A stretch of DNA of 64,000 nt from Adenophora triphylla var. japonica (GCA_022495995.1 JAFEMH010007495.1:23655-87654), one strand, 5' to 3'. Counted from the stretch's first letter, positions 22,088-36,100 are shown. A program made the numbers and translations. The notes: generated from the letters alone by a model not told the origin.

Positions 22088-24700
22088 GAGAGCTGCGGAG
22101 CGAGATTGAAGTCCCAAATCCATCTCGCCGGAAGTTGGCGCCGGTGAGTGCCTTGATGTCGCCGTTTAGTGCAGAGCGGAGTAGAAGAAAAAAGAAAATG
22201 AAAGAAATTGGAAATTGGAAAAGGGAAAGTGAGAAGTGAAAACGTTTACAGAAACCATCAGCGTGGAGCCTACCTATTTTCCTCATTATTTGCCAAAATC
22301 AAATTCAAGAGTGGACCATTTCGAAGTCGCTGCTTGGACTGTGAAACGGAGTGGAGAAGAAAGAAGAAAATTGAAAAAAGTGAAAAAGGAACTGGAATTT
22401 AGCAATGAAGATAAAGTGGAATTTATTAAGGAATTAAATGGGCCGGCCCACCTCGTTCCATCCTTGTTCTCCCAGTCCAAATTGGTCCATTTCAATGACT
22501 AAAAAGCGTCTCGTCTCCGTCTCAAATCAACTCACCACAATAATTCAGGTCGTTTCTTTCCATTTCTTAATATTTGCTAACTCTTTTTTTATGCGTCTCC
22601 GTTATCTTGCAAATATAAATACATGCTAATCAATGTCGACTGTCCAAAATTGCTATTTTTATAATGGAATTATGTGGAATATTCATTACTTGGTTTAAAG
22701 GATCTGAGCCAAAGTGAACATGAAGGAAACTTCATGGCGAGTTGCCATTCAAACCGCGCCTCGTTGGAAATCACAACCCTGGCTTAAACATACCAGGTAA
22801 ATCACTTTATGACGCCTTCATTAGCGGCTTGCCCAAGTGATTTTGGGAAAGGAAACAGACAAGAAAACCAAGTAACGAATATTCAATAAACGTTAATCAT
22901 AAAATGTGTGCTTCGACACTATAAAAATATGTTATACACCATCCATCATAATCTAGATATCCATCCGCTGAATTGTCTTATCTATTTAAATTACCAATTC
23001 ATAATACATATGTTACATTGAATATGCCCTTGGAATGTTTGATACAGCATGGAAATTCGTGCACATATTACTTTTAGTATAGAGCCATATTAGGATGCTA
23101 GCTCATCAAAAAATGAAGTAGACTTTATTTGTTCCCCTTGAATGTCGGTAGAAAGATTATGCTTAAAAAAGTTAATAGTACATTGTCATGCTGGTATACA
23201 CTTCTTGCTCACTCACAAAGGGGAAATGGTCATCTAAAATCAAAGATTAAATGATTGTCACTTACTTGGACAATGAAAGGGGATATGCTAAATGATGTCT
23301 AAACGTACAATATGGAACTATTTGGTATAAGGCATTTGCGATTCGTTTACTTATATCGATAGAATAGAATCAACATTACAAATGTATTTGCTAGGTTTCT
23401 CTGAATATGAATATTACTGTTAAATAAATATTTCGATATGATTAAAGCACAAATGCTTACTATCTCCTTGAAAAATAATTAGGAGCATGCTCAAAGGTAA
23501 TTGAAATAAACGATTAAAAATGGATGTCTGATTTCTCAAGATATAAATGAAAATATGTGGACAAATAATAAAATTAGCGGCTATTTATATGATACATGGA
23601 ATACGGTGACTGTGCCCTTTAAAATATTTAAATGTGACACGAGCATAATTATTGATGAAACGGATCGCCTCATTAAGATCATACTTGCTGGATTCATTTA
23701 CTTAGTACTGTTAAGTGCTCCTCTTATTTCCTTACTCATGAAACTATGTGATAAAGTAAGCAGAAGTTAAACTAGAGAACTTGCTCGCTACTTGCCTTAA
23801 ATGATAAATGAAAAGGTGCCTCCTGAAATGTATCTTGCGAATAGTATACGAGGGACATACTGCTAATTAGGAAGAAGTTTTTGAAAATATATAATGATTG
23901 GTGCCTGGTGATATAGCTATATGGTAGCTGAACGTGCTCATTTACATACTCAAAGCGATATGGGAATTTGTGCCCGTATATCATCTAGTATTGATCAATA
24001 TTATTATTATGCTTAACAAAAAGTGAAATGTGATCTGAAAATATTTGTTGTTAAAAAATGAAACGGTCTTTATTTGTCCCACTCGAATGTCAAAGGAAAG
24101 TTTGTTCTTAGGAAAGTTTAATACATAGCCATGATGGTGTTCACTTTTAGCTTCATTTGAAAATGGATAAATTAATAAATCGTATGGAATTATCTTGACA
24201 ATAACAGATAAAAAGAAATTATGTCATAAAAAAGGCTAATGTCCAACGGAGTTAAATAGGAGAATTCTATGCTATCTGTTTATTTGCTTATTGCTTAATA
24301 TTATGGAAATATGTACTATGCAAATACGTGTTTATATTGCAAGTGGAAAGGAAAAAGTGTCACAATCTAGGGGTTATCAATATCAACCCTTTACTTATTG
24401 GAAATTTTGAGATGTTGAACTTTGAAAAATTATGTGCCCTTATCATTTATGCTTGGAATAAACAATATATCTTCATATTACAATTTACATGTGTTCACCT
24501 ATCTCTTCATGTTAGTGAATGATATGTCAAATAAAATGGAAAAGAACTATACTGGATTTGCAAATGACTACCTCTCATATCTTATAGGTACCAAAATGGA
24601 ATGTTGAGAATACGCCCAGCCACATATCCCTCGTGATATTCGGCCATCTCCCTCGTGAGATTCAAGGAGATGCCGCTGCAAGCCGAAAGGCTAGGCGATG
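22088..24700. other. LARD internal region, middle part
   Basis: No transposon coding domain was recognised. The region about 23040-23270 resembles about 23930-24180: both carry a GGAAATTCGTGC or GGGAATTTGTGCCCG run, a TTTATTTGTCCC-like run, AATGTC and AAAGTTTA. This suggests diverged repeats with a period near 900 bp. Small open frames here have no conserved motif. Confidence 0.5.
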
Positions 24701-24703
24701 TTC

Positions 24704-25142
24704 TACGCCGGTTTTAGCATTATAGGGATTTTCTACGTCGGTTTTGGCATTATACGGATTTTCTACATCGGTTTTGGCATTATACGGGCTTTCTACGCGG
24801 TATGGCATTATACTGTCTTTCTACGCGGTATGGCATTATACGGACTTTCTACGCAGTATGGCATTATATAGACTTTCTACGCGGTATGGCCCTATGCGGT
24901 TTTGCACTTTCTACGCGGTATGGCATTATACGGACTTTCTACGCGGTATGGCATTATACGGACTTTCTACGCGGTATGTCACTATGCGGTTTTGCACTTT
25001 CTACGCGATATGGCATTATACGGACTTTCTACGCGGTATGGCATTATGCGGTTTTGCACTTTCTACGCGGTATGGCACTATGCGATTTTGCACTTTCTAC
25101 GCGGTATGGCATTATGCGGTTTTGCACTTTCTATGCGGTATA
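24704..25142. repeat. Tandem array, 28-bp and 34-bp units
   Basis: About 15 units alternate between a 28-bp type (GGCATTATACGGACTTTC then TACGCGGTAT) and a 34-bp type with an added GCGGTTTTGCA block. Units on the left (ACGTCGGTTTTGGCATTATA) are more diverged. All three plus frames stay open for long stretches, which is a by-product of the repeat and not a gene. Confidence 0.95.
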
Positions 25143-25270
25143 GCAAAAATGCGGTTTAACAAAAATGCGGTTTAACAAAAATGCGATTTAGCAAAAAAGC
25201 GGTTTAGCAAAAATGCGGTCTAGCAAAAATGCCGGTTAGCAAAATGTGGTTTAGCACTATGCGGTATGCC
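25143..25270. repeat. Short tandem array AAAAATGCGGTTTAGC
   Basis: About seven degenerate 16-bp units of AAAAATGCGGTTTARC type follow on directly from the 28/34-bp array and share its GCGGTTT core. Confidence 0.9.
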
Positions 25271-26383
25271 AAGCCAAATCTCCACGCGAGATGAAATGGA
25301 AATGGAAAACTTGGAATATGCCAAATAATATTTCCATGCAAGATACAATGGAAATGAAAATAAAATGAAAAACTTGGAAAATGTCAAGTAATATTTTTAT
25401 GCGAGATTAATGAATGCGGAATGGAAATAGAAACGGAAAATGGAAAACTTAGAAAGTGTCAATAGATATCTCTATGCGAAACGAATAGAAATGAAATTGG
25501 TTTGGCGACATGCCATATCTAAAACGGAAAATTGCCGACATGCCATATTTCTAAAACAAAAAAAAAATTGGCAAAATGTCACATTTTCTAAAGAAGGATA
25601 AGGTGAGATGCCTCGCCGACAACTCTCACATTGAGTCAAACGAAACAAGAGAAATTGTTAAATACTTGCGCATTTTCTAGCAAGGCTGTCTAAAGACAAG
25701 CCATACTCTTTCGAAAGGGGAATAGGGGGTACACACTCCACAAAGGCTGAAACAAATTGTTGGCCAACATTTTTAGCACTTGCTGAAACAAATTAGACAA
25801 AGTGAATAGGAAAAACGCGGTTTGCAAAATGCGATTTGCATAAATACGATTTACTCAAATGCGATTTGCATAAATACGAGTTACTCAAATGCTGTTTGCA
25901 CAAATACGATTTAGCACAACCGTGGTTTAAATAAAGGGCGGTTTAACAAAAGGTGATTTGCCATCATTTGCAAACGGAATACGGAATATAAAATCCCCAG
26001 CCACATCTCCACGCGAGATGAAACGAAAACAAAAATAAATTAGAATTCGTCTAAAATATCAAGTATTATCTCTAAGCGAGATGAACAAAGCAAAAGGAAA
26101 ACAGAAGCGAAAAGCGTTAGGCAAAATGCCAACTTAAATTGAAATTGGTTCGGCGAAACGCCATGAGAAGGGTCGACGAAATGCCGTATTTTATTGAAAA
26201 AGATCGGGTGAAATACAATTTTATAAATAGGAAATATTTGGTGAAATGCCATATTTGACGGAAAAATGGTCGGCAAAATGCCATTTTAAAATATTTGGTG
26301 AAATGCCATGTCCCAAACAGAGAAAATGGTGGCGATATGCCATATTTTAAATAGAAAAATGTCAGGCAAAACGCCGTACTTTG
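25271..26383. repeat. Degenerate repeat region of the LARD (ATGCCATATTT type)
   Basis: Irregular units carry GGCGAAATGCCATATTTT, GGAAAACTTGGAAAATG and AATACGATTTACTCAAATG motifs. The same style resumes beyond the SIRE element at 40298-40500. The SIRE insertion therefore landed inside this array. Confidence 0.75.
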
Positions 26384-27866
26384 TGTTGGTCCCAAAGGTG
26401 GCAACAAGGGTGAAAATACAGCTAGAGGGGGGGGTGAATAGCTGTTACAAATTTTTTGCCCTCTTTTAAGAACTAAACCTCTTGCTTACAAAATCCTCTT
26501 GCAGTTGATAATAGACTGCAAGTAATGATGTAAAATGCACAGCGGAATAATAGAGTGTAAAGCGGTTTGCAGAGGCGGTTTGTAAAACGCGGTTTTGATT
26601 TGCGGTTTTGGTAAGAGCAGTTTTACAAACACGTGTATTTTTGACAATGTTAACTCCAAACACTATTTCACAATAATGGATAACTAAAATAAGATCAAAC
26701 AGAGATAGAGATAAATAATTAGTAAGCACAGAAAATATAAATGCAGTAAAGTATATGAACAAGCTATTTGGAGTGGTTCAATCGATAAACGATCTACGTT
26801 CACTATCAAGATGGTTAGTCTTGGATTTCTAAGAGAGATTTTATATTGAGTATTTGAGAGATTACAAAGTACAATAAAATCTTTTCTATGAAGAACAAAT
26901 CCTAGACTATAACCAGTGTATCTCAAATGAATAAACTATGTGTTTAAACAAGTGAGGTGTGCGTGTGTTCAAGATCAAGGCTCTTTAAATCTGAGAGATG
27001 TAGAGCTCAATGATTCTTGAATGTGTTAAGGCTTGATTTCTGGGCTGGGGAATATTTCTTGAAGTATGAAGATGAAGATTCAAAGGGTTGAATAATTTCT
27101 GGGCAGAGCTTCAGCTTCAATGAACACAACACTCTCTCAAATTTTCAAGCAATCTTCAAATGGTGAAGATTAGGGGTATTTATACCCAAGCATCAAGAAA
27201 CTAGCCGTTGGATACAGCTGTGTAAGGACAGTACTTGATGCAATCCTATTGGTCCACAATATCCACTTTTGTCCTTTGGTACAGCTGCTGCAGATAAAGC
27301 TGATCAAGCTCCAGCTGCAAGCAATGAGGTTAGGACACCTGTCACCTTTTCAAGATCCTTGCAGATCTTCTCTGACATTGAATCACGTGACAAGATTTAG
27401 TGATTGACTTTTGATATTGCTGACGTGGATTCCAACGGATAAAAAGTGGTTCACTTCAAGTCTTCAATCATTGGATGCGGTTGGTGAGGAGCGGTTAGGA
27501 TCATGCGGTTTGCTACACCAGGAGGTTGCACACATGCAGTTGCACATGAACTGCACATGTGTGGTTCAAGAGCGGTTACACTGCAGTTTGTTCAAGAAGT
27601 AGATTCAAAGGAGAAATACACATGCGGTTACATGTGCGGTTCATATGGGCGGTTTTGAATACTGCTGGAATTGCAACCTCATATCCAATGAGTCTTGTGC
27701 CAGTCTTCAAGCCTAAATTTAACCTATTCTATAAAATGGACTTAGCTAAAAAATTGAAGTCTAAGCTTCATTACATAGGGTCCTAAAGTCCTTAAAATAG
27801 ACAGGAGGTTATGGTATCAATCAAATCTAATACAAAATAGGAGGGTTAAAACATGCATACCCAACA
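26384..27866 (-). repeat. 3' LTR of the SIRE element (left on the plus strand)
   Basis: 1483 bp. It holds 11 GCGGTT motifs on the plus strand. Differences from the other LTR are mostly single transitions, with small indels near 27210 and 27280. Confidence 0.95.
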
Positions 27867-27884
27867 ATCTCCCCCTATTTGATT
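27867..27884 (-). other. Polypurine tract of the SIRE element
   Basis: The minus strand reads CAAATAGGGGGAGAT directly before the 3' LTR. AGGGGGAGAT is the usual copia polypurine tract. Confidence 0.85.
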
Positions 27885-28181
27885 GATGCCATTACCTACT
27901 ATAACTAAAGCAAACATTGTACTTGGTAAAAACATGTCCATAAGAATTAACATGGTAATTCATGTCCCAAGTCAATGCACACATTTAGCTTAAGCTATAG
28001 ATTTCTATACTATCTGAAAGATAAAAACTTACAATATGGAAAGTATAGAAATGCATTCAGTGCACTTAAAATTATGAGTTTAAGTTCAAAGTGCGGTTTA
28101 AACTGAATGTTTAACCTTCATTTCAAAATTATGATTTTAAGTTAGAAAATATTTGAATGAGGTTATAAATCATAAGTGGTT

Positions 28182-31100
28182 TCATTGTTCTACAAACAAG
28201 TAGTTTGATATGAATAAAGTTTTGGAACCAATGATGCATTTTTCATTACTACCACTGCGGTTACAATTACAAGGGTAGAAAAGCAAAATGCAAAGGTTGC
28301 AAAAACAAAAGGAGGTTGGACAAAAATACAAAGAGTGCGGTCCAACAAAACAAAAAGAGTTCAGCACAAAGGACAAAGAAATTACAATGAAGAGCGGTCC
28401 TAGTGCTGACGCGGCCAGGCCGATGATGATGATGCGATTCTTGATGGCGCGGTTGATCACGACGCCGGTCCACCTCTTGATTTGGCACTTGCGGTCCGTA
28501 AGGTCCGAAGGCCGAGCTTTCTCCTCGATAGTTCTTCTTAGGGCTCGAGGTCTTCAACCCGTCTTCCTAAGGTGGTCTCAAGTGCTCTAAGTGCGGTCAC
28601 GGATTGAGCAATGGTTGAGCCAACAAAGATCAACAGATTCGGTGTTTGCAAAGAACACTCTCCTTGATCTCGCTTGTAAATCCTTCAATGCAGGCCTTCA
28701 AGGAATTGTAGAATGTGAAGATCTCATCCTGAATGGTCACAGTTTGAGTAGATAGAGCATCTCTCAATGGTTCCGCATCAACGAGACACATCCAGGTTGG
28801 ACTTCAATTCCTTTATAGAGTTGTCAAGCTTCGAGGTTGAAGCCTGCCTTGAGGTTTTTAAACTGAAGGAGATATCATCATCAAAATTCTTTACCTGCTC
28901 CTTGATACTGCCTCCCACTATGTTGAGGTCAACATTGATTCTTTCTTTGAGGAGTCCAGTTCGAGAAAAGATTTTGAGCCGCAAGTCATCTAGAGCGGTT
29001 TGAGAAGGAGCTACTGAGGTAGATGCTTGTTGCGGTTGGGTTTCTTGGAGGGATTTCATGAAAGAAATCAAACCGTAGTTGGTTGAAGAAACAAACTCAT
29101 CGATAGCTTGGAGAGCATCTCTTGGAGTTGAAGTTTTTGAAACAAAGATCTCCCATAGCTTTGAGCACTCCTCTTGCTAAATCTTCTTTAAAAGCTTGAA
29201 AGCACTCAGTAGCTGCGGTTTTGACAGCTTTTGTGGAAACTCTCTCCCCCTTAATGGCATCAATTGGGCTTTCATGATTGCCAGTTCAGTGGCTTGAGAG
29301 TCCACCTTGGAAAGAAGAGTGCGGTTGGAGGCTTCAAGGGATGAGTTGGAGGCAGCCAGGGCAATGTTGGATTCAGTGAGCTTTAGCATATGCCCTTGGT
29401 TTACAACCAACTGTGATTGAATCAGTTGGAGGGTGGAAAGAATTTGAAGGTAGTCAGAAGGGGCGGTTGAAGAAGATGGAATTTGGGTAACTGAGGGAGG
29501 CGATTGAGATTGAGTTATAGGGGCGGTTTGAGGTAAAGGGGATAGGAGGGTTTGGAATACACGGGTGGCTGGGACAGTGAATTGAGAAGCGGTTGATGGA
29601 GGAATAGGAATTGTTTGTGGTAAAGTAGTAGGTGCGGTTGAAGGAGGTGGAATGTTAGAGGTAGGGATTCCAGAGGTAACAGGGTTGGAATCAGAAGAAG
29701 AACTGGTGTGAGTATCATGAAGGTTGAGAGAAGGAGTTCGGTTTTGTTGAGGAGAATTTGTAGGAGGAGGAGGAGGTGAATGGACGCGGTTAGGGGATGG
29801 TGTTCTTTCGCGGTTTAGATTGGAAATGGAGATGGCTGGAGTGTGATGAGAGTAAGGAGGTGATTGGGTGGGGTTTGAGTGAGGAGGGGACTTGGAGCGG
29901 TTGGAATGTTGAGGTGAGGCAGTTGGTGTTCTGGATTGGCTAGAGGAGGAATGTGATTTGGAAGAGGATTGGGATGATGAATGTGAAGTGGAATGAGAAG
30001 ATGAAGGGGATGAAGGTGGAGTAGGTTGTTTGGAAACACGGTGCAAAAAGCATTTGGGGCCTTTGGTTGGGGTTCTTTTCTGGGCCAATTTCTTTAGCCT
30101 CTTTGGCTTCTCCCCCTGAGCGGTTGCAGCTCGTTGCGGTTGAGGAGGAGAGTGCGGTTCAGGTGTAGGAGATTTGGCAGGGGATGAATGATGGGAATGG
30201 ATAGGAGATTGAGGTGGTGTTTGGATAAGAGGTTGGGTTTGGGGCGGTTTAGAAGGAGGTGGTTGGGGACTGGGTTCCTTGAGCTTTCCTTTGGCAGCCC
30301 CAACTTCAGCTCTTTTCTTCTTAATTCTTTCAATCTCAGCTTCATAGTAGGCAGATAATTCTTCATCAGTCATCTTGGCCAACTCAGCCTGGGTTTGCTT
30401 TGCCCTCTTAGCTTTGGCAATTAAGGGAGGAATGGTGGCATCCTCCTCTTCTTCTTCTTCTTCAATCACTTCATCTAGAAGGGTCATCTTCTCCTTTTCT
30501 TTCCTCTGCTTCTTCTGGCTAGGGTCTCGCACTCAGCCGAACCACGCGGTTGGGTATGCGCGGTTGAGGTTGGCTTTGGGAGCGGTTCCGCAGTGGCCCT
30601 TCCTCTTCCTCGAGGCCTTCTTTATTGCTTTTCCAAGTGCGGTTGAAGCAAGAGCGTGAGTCATCTCAACATATATCTCCTTGTTCTGAGATGTATCAGC
30701 ATCATACAGGGCTTTATAATCATCATTCCCAAAAGAACGTCTGAATGAATGCATTGCCTTGAGGCCAAAAGATTCTTCAAATCCCCAGTGGATAGATAAT
30801 TCTGGAGTTGAAATCCTTAGCTCCTCCGTATGCCGATAATTAGCAAAGATTGCGGTCAGCACTCTACCAACAGGTCTCCACCTTATCTTCTCATTCTTAC
30901 CCTTAAGCTGATACGCATCAATGCTCCTAGCAAGCTCTCTCATCAAGATCTTGGGCCAATGAAGCTTCATGCCGTTGTAGATGGCACAAAGAAGATTGCC
31001 ATTGATGAGAGGTGAAGTTGTTGTGGTTTCCGCCTTTCCCACAAACGGACTTCCCAACTAGATAGCATAGGTGGCTCATCACTCACCAAAATCTCTCCTT

Positions 31101-32508
31101 GGCTTAGTCTTGTAATGGCCGTAGAAGAGAATCCAGGGTTCCAAGAAGAGTTGAGCAAGTAGCATCCCGAATCTCCTGGGAAACTTCAATGGGAGCACCA
31201 GATACATGGAAGTCATAGGTGCTCCTGATATCCAAATATTCAATGGATACTTTGAAACCTTCAACAACTCCCACTAAGCTGGGAATCTTGGTACCATCAG
31301 ATAGCTCAGTCTCCCCACGAACTGCAGTTTCATAGAACTGGTCAATGAACGAAGGGATGGTATAGGTTTGCTTTTTGTTGAAGAGGGGAAGGATTCCTGA
31401 GGCTTGCATCTTCCTGATCATCTCTCTTCCAAGAGCATCAGACCGCAACTCAGGTTCATTGATATCCCAACCTGGTAGGAAATACTTGGTATTCTACAAA
31501 GAAAACACACAAGTTAGAACAATTCAGGAAAAATCACAGTTCACACGCGGTTGGTGCACACATGCGGTTGGCAATAGTGCGGTTTTGGAAATGAAAATTT
31601 CCAACCACAAGGAAACTGTGAACACAGGTAGTAAAACAAATAAGAAAAATACAAAAGCATTTTTACTCAGTACGTGGCATGGTAATCCAAAGTTATCCCA
31701 CACCGCAAGCGCTTGTTTAGAGAGGAAGTTCTTGGTTTCCAAATTTATATACTTAGTAATACTTAAGTAGTTTTCAAGCATGCGGTTTGAAAATGTAAAT
31801 ATGCGGTTTTCAAAGATGCGGTTGGCTTAGAGAGAAAACTAAGCGGTTAATATGATGCGGTTTTGAAACAAGAAATCAAAGAACTATAAGTGCGGTTTCA
31901 AAACATAGCATGCGGTTCTAAGGATGCGGTTCAAACATGCAAAATAGGCAAAATTTTCAGTAAATTTTCTAAGTGTGGAAAAACAAGTTTGAAAATTAGG
32001 TTAAACCAAAACATAAGGAAAAATCAAAATGAAGATGAACAATATATGAGTGCATGAAGAAGACGAAGAACATCAAGAATAGAGATTTGATGAAAGTTAA
32101 CCAAAATGATCAAACAATATGTCAAAATGATCACATTGAGCAGTAGATTCACAATATAACAATAAAAATATCTACTTTACTCAAAATCACCCAGAAAATG
32201 CAAAAATCATAAAGTGGGTTTCGAAACTATAAACTTCAAAAATTCAAAATCAGTGTCCTGGATGTTCATTGATCATGAAATAAAGTTTAGAAACTTAATC
32301 TAGGCATAAATCCGAACAAAACCCCACAAATTTCATGCAAAATAATCAAGAAATGAAGAACATATGAACAAAAGTTAGGTCATGGAGTTCGAACATTGAA
32401 GGTGTTCATCAATGGCAGATAAAGTAAACAAACACGTATGATTTGCAGAATAGTAAGAAGTTTAGGCTTAAGAAATCATACCATGTCTTCGATAGGTTTG
32501 GGTGCCAT
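28182..32508 (-). pseudogene. Envelope-like extra gene of the SIRE element, with small spliced first exon
   Basis: Exon 1 is 27 nt (32508 to 32482), starting ATG and ending at donor ATG|GTATGA. A 988-nt intron ends TTTGTAG at 31494, and exon 2 continues in the same phase. Exon 2 encodes a globular part (to about 30540), then a Pro/Ser/Thr-rich region with a Glu run (about 30530-29560) and a heptad-like coiled-coil stretch (about 29470-29180 and 29070-28780). Near the C-terminus (28420-28270) is a strongly hydrophobic segment, the likely membrane anchor. A frame break occurs near 31104-31060 and an in-frame TGA lies at 30533-30535. Pro-rich, coiled-coil and hydrophobic parts are known features of SIRE envelope-like proteins. 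No entry function has been shown for them. Confidence 0.65.
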
Positions 32509-33106
32509 TGATCTGAAGAAAAACTTAAAGATTTATGAAGTTTTGAAGGTTAGAGAGAAAGCGAGTTGGTAAACCTCGATTACGTAGAAGGTACTTTTGC
32601 AGAGACGGCAGCTTGAAAAAGTTTGAACAAAATGGAATGATTTCTATTTATAGGCAAGTACAGGAGGGTTAGGCACCAAGGGACAAGACGTAACACCCTT
32701 TCAGCTTCATCACATCATTCAATGACGGCTGACATGAAGGCCATTAAATGCTAATGTTCCCTTTGCATTAAATGCATTCAAATTTTAAAATTTCGTGGGA
32801 AAACATTTGCAAATAAACCCTTAAAGAAAAATAAGGACTGAAAAATAAATAAAAGGAATTTGAACAGTTTTTTTTTTTTTTTAAACTGTAAGTAAAAGTA
32901 AAGATAGAAAATACTCCAGGTTGAAACGCGGTTGAGGTCCAAGCGGTTGAGCTGCAGCAAGTGGTTTTGAATGAAGCGGTTGGCTGCAGTGCGGTTGGAC
33001 ATACTTGCGGTTTGTTGCACGCGGTTCAACAAAGGTGAGGTTTGAATCCTCCATAGGAATTTCAATCTATACTCAACACACAAGTTAGCAAATAAAAAGT
33101 ATGGAA

Positions 33107-36100
33107 TCATTTAAGTTCAAGCATACCCATTTCTCCTCTAAGGAATGAAAACCTCTTGGAGTCAAGAGCCTTGGTGAGGATATCAGCAATCTGGTTGTCT
33201 GTCCCCACGTACTCTAAATGGATATTCATCTTCTCCACATGGTCTTTGAGGAAATGATACTTGATATCTATATGCTTGGTCTTGGAATGCATGACAGGGT
33301 TGTTGGAGACTGAAATTGTTGAAGTGTTGTCGCACATGATAGGGCAATTTCCTTCATGGATTCCATAGTCCACCAACTGCTGCTTCATCCAAAGGATTTG
33401 ACAAAGAACAACTACCAAAGAAGAATGTACTCACTCTCCGTGGTTGACACCGAAACCGATGCTTGCTTGCCGCCCCAAGCAACTAGTCTGTTCCCGAGGA
33501 AATGACAAGTACCACTAGTGCTTTTCTCTGCCAACAAAGATAAGCCGCATAATCTACATCCGAATAACCTACAAGATCGAAGTTCGAATCTTTGGAATAC
33601 CAAAGTCCAAGGTTAGTGGTTCCGTATAAATAGCAGATTATACGCTTGATCGCAATAAGATGTGCTTCTCTAGGATCGCTTGGTAACGAGCACATACACG
33701 TACACTAAACATAATATCGGGCCTACTAGCGCTAAGTAAAGTAATGAGCCAATCATACCTCGATATAAAGTTTGATCAACTTTCTTACCTTTGAGATCTT
33801 TATCTAGCTTATTGCCGTGGCCATAGGAGTATCATATGCTTTAGCATTTTCTAATCCAAACTTCTTTATCAACTCCTTGGTGTATTTGGCTTGGCCGAGG
33901 AAAATACCTTCTTCGCATTGCTTGATTTGAAGCCCGAGGAAGAATGTTAATTCTCCCATCATGCTCATCTCAAACTTGCTTTTCATTAGCTTTTCGAAAC
34001 GCTTACAAAGTAACTCATTAGTAGAACCAAAAATAATATCATCGACATATATTTGAACAAGTAAAGTATGCTCATTATATTTGGCAATAAAAAGAGTTGT
34101 ATCGATTTTACCACGTTTAAATCCTTTTTCTAGTAAAAATTTAGAAAGAGTCTCATACCATGCCCTTGGAGCTTGCTTAAGTCCATACAAAGCTTTCTGG
34201 AGTTTGTAGACATGATTGGGAAATTTGGAGTCTTCAAATCCAAAGGTTGGGCAACATACACGGTCTCTTGCAGTTCGCCGTTGAGGAAAGCACTCTTCAC
34301 ATCCATTTGATATAGCTTGAAATGCTTGAAAGAGGCGTAGGCTAAGAAAATTCTGATGGCTTCCAATCTTGCAACTGGAGCAAAGGTTTTGTCATAATCT
34401 ATTCCTTCTTCTTGCCTATATCCTTGTGCAACCAACCTTGCTTTATTCCTAGTGATGCTTCCATTCTCATCCATCTTATTCCTAAATACCCACTTAGTTC
34501 CTATCACTCCTTGATCCTGAGGTCAAGGCACTAAAGTCCAGACCTTGCATCTTTCAAACTGGTTGAGTTCTTCTTGCATAGCAACGACCCAACTGGAATC
34601 TTGGAGTGCTTCATCAATCTTCTTAGGTTCAACTTGAGATAAAAGAGAAGTATGCTCGTCATAATTCGATCTCCTTGTTTGAACACCGGAAAACAGATCA
34701 CCAATCACATTTGTGAGGGGGTGACTGCTGACTTCACGAACCTCCGGGGTAAGTCCGGTTGGACCGAGGTTTACCAAGATCTTCAATTGGAACATCGTTA
34801 GATCCTTCAAATAAGTCATGGAAGGTAAGTTGACGAAGAGGTTCTATAAGCCGGATAGGGAATTCTCAACTTCTTCTTCCCTAGGAGTTGCATCCGGAGT
34901 AGGAACTTCAGGTGCGGTTTCAAACGTGCGGTTTGAGGGAATTTCACTGAAGGTGCCGGATTTTGCGGTTGAGGTTCAAAGTGCGGTTTGAGATGGTTCA
35001 CCCGGGTTCATTATGCTCAACAAAATCATCAAGAACATTTGGAGCCAAATGTGGCTCAAGGAGAGAATGCTCATCAAAAGTAACATGGACAGACTCAACT
35101 ATTTTTAAACTAGTTTTATTGAAAACATGAAAAGCTTTTGAATGTTTAGCATACCCAACAAAAATACCTTCGTCGGCTTTAGCTCCGAATTTACCTCTAT
35201 TTTCTCTTCCGTTGTAGAGGACAAAATATTTGCAGCCAAAGATCTTGAAGAATGCAATGTTGGGGGTTCTTCCTCGCCAAAGCTCATAGGGAGTCTTGTT
35301 ATAGGTTTTGTTGATGAGGAGCGGTTCTGAGTGAAGCATGCAGATTGATTGCTTCAAATTTCAAAATACCGAGGCAAAGCTTGGCTTCGTATATCATTGT
35401 CTTTCCAAATTTCAATCAACGTCCTATTCTTCCTTTCCACAACCCCATTTTGTTGTGGAACACCAATGTTGAAAAATTGTGATCAATCCCATGGTCATCA
35501 CAATACCGAGCAACACCGTTGTTCTTAAATTCTGTTCCATTATCTGATCGAACACTAACAATGTCATCTTCTTTTTGAGTTTGGAGCCGTCTAAAAAGTG
35601 CGGTGAGAATCTCATAACAATCATCTTTGGAAATCATCATCTCAACCCACGTATATCTTGAATAATCATCCACCACCACTAAAGTATATCTATTTCCTCC
35701 AATGCCGGGCAAAGGGTTACGGGTCCAAACAAATCTATGTGAAGCGCCTTGTAAGCATCTTGAAGTTGATGGAGCGGTCTAGCCGAGTGAAAGACGACGC
35801 GGATCGCTACTGCCGGCATGCACCGCATTTCTCCGATGGTGGTCGCCCACTTTGGTTAAACCACGAACGAGGTTTTCCCTACCAATCTTTGCAAGATACT
35901 TGAAGTTCAAGTGGCTCAACCTCTTGTGCCATAGCCAACTATTTTCGCTCACATTCTTAGCTACAAAACAGAGATTAGTAATACTACATGCGTAATTTAG
36001 ATCAATGATGTAAATATTACTCTTACGAATCCCCGTGAGTAGGGTGACGCCGGAAATGCTATCTTTGATAAAGCAATTTGATGACGTGAAGTTGCAAAGC

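Noticed and set aside
24744..25175. Three overlapping long frames with repeated RYGIIRTFYAVWHY-type protein
   Set aside because: They are created by a 28/34-bp tandem array with no stop codon in any frame and lack gene signals.
24700..25270. CRISPR-like spaced repeats
   Set aside because: The units are directly adjacent with no unique spacers, and the window is plant nuclear DNA.
29515..30366. Pro/Leu-rich frames overlapping the SIRE envelope-like gene in other phases
   Set aside because: They are shadows of the Pro/Ser-rich minus-strand frame, with matching boundaries and no domains.
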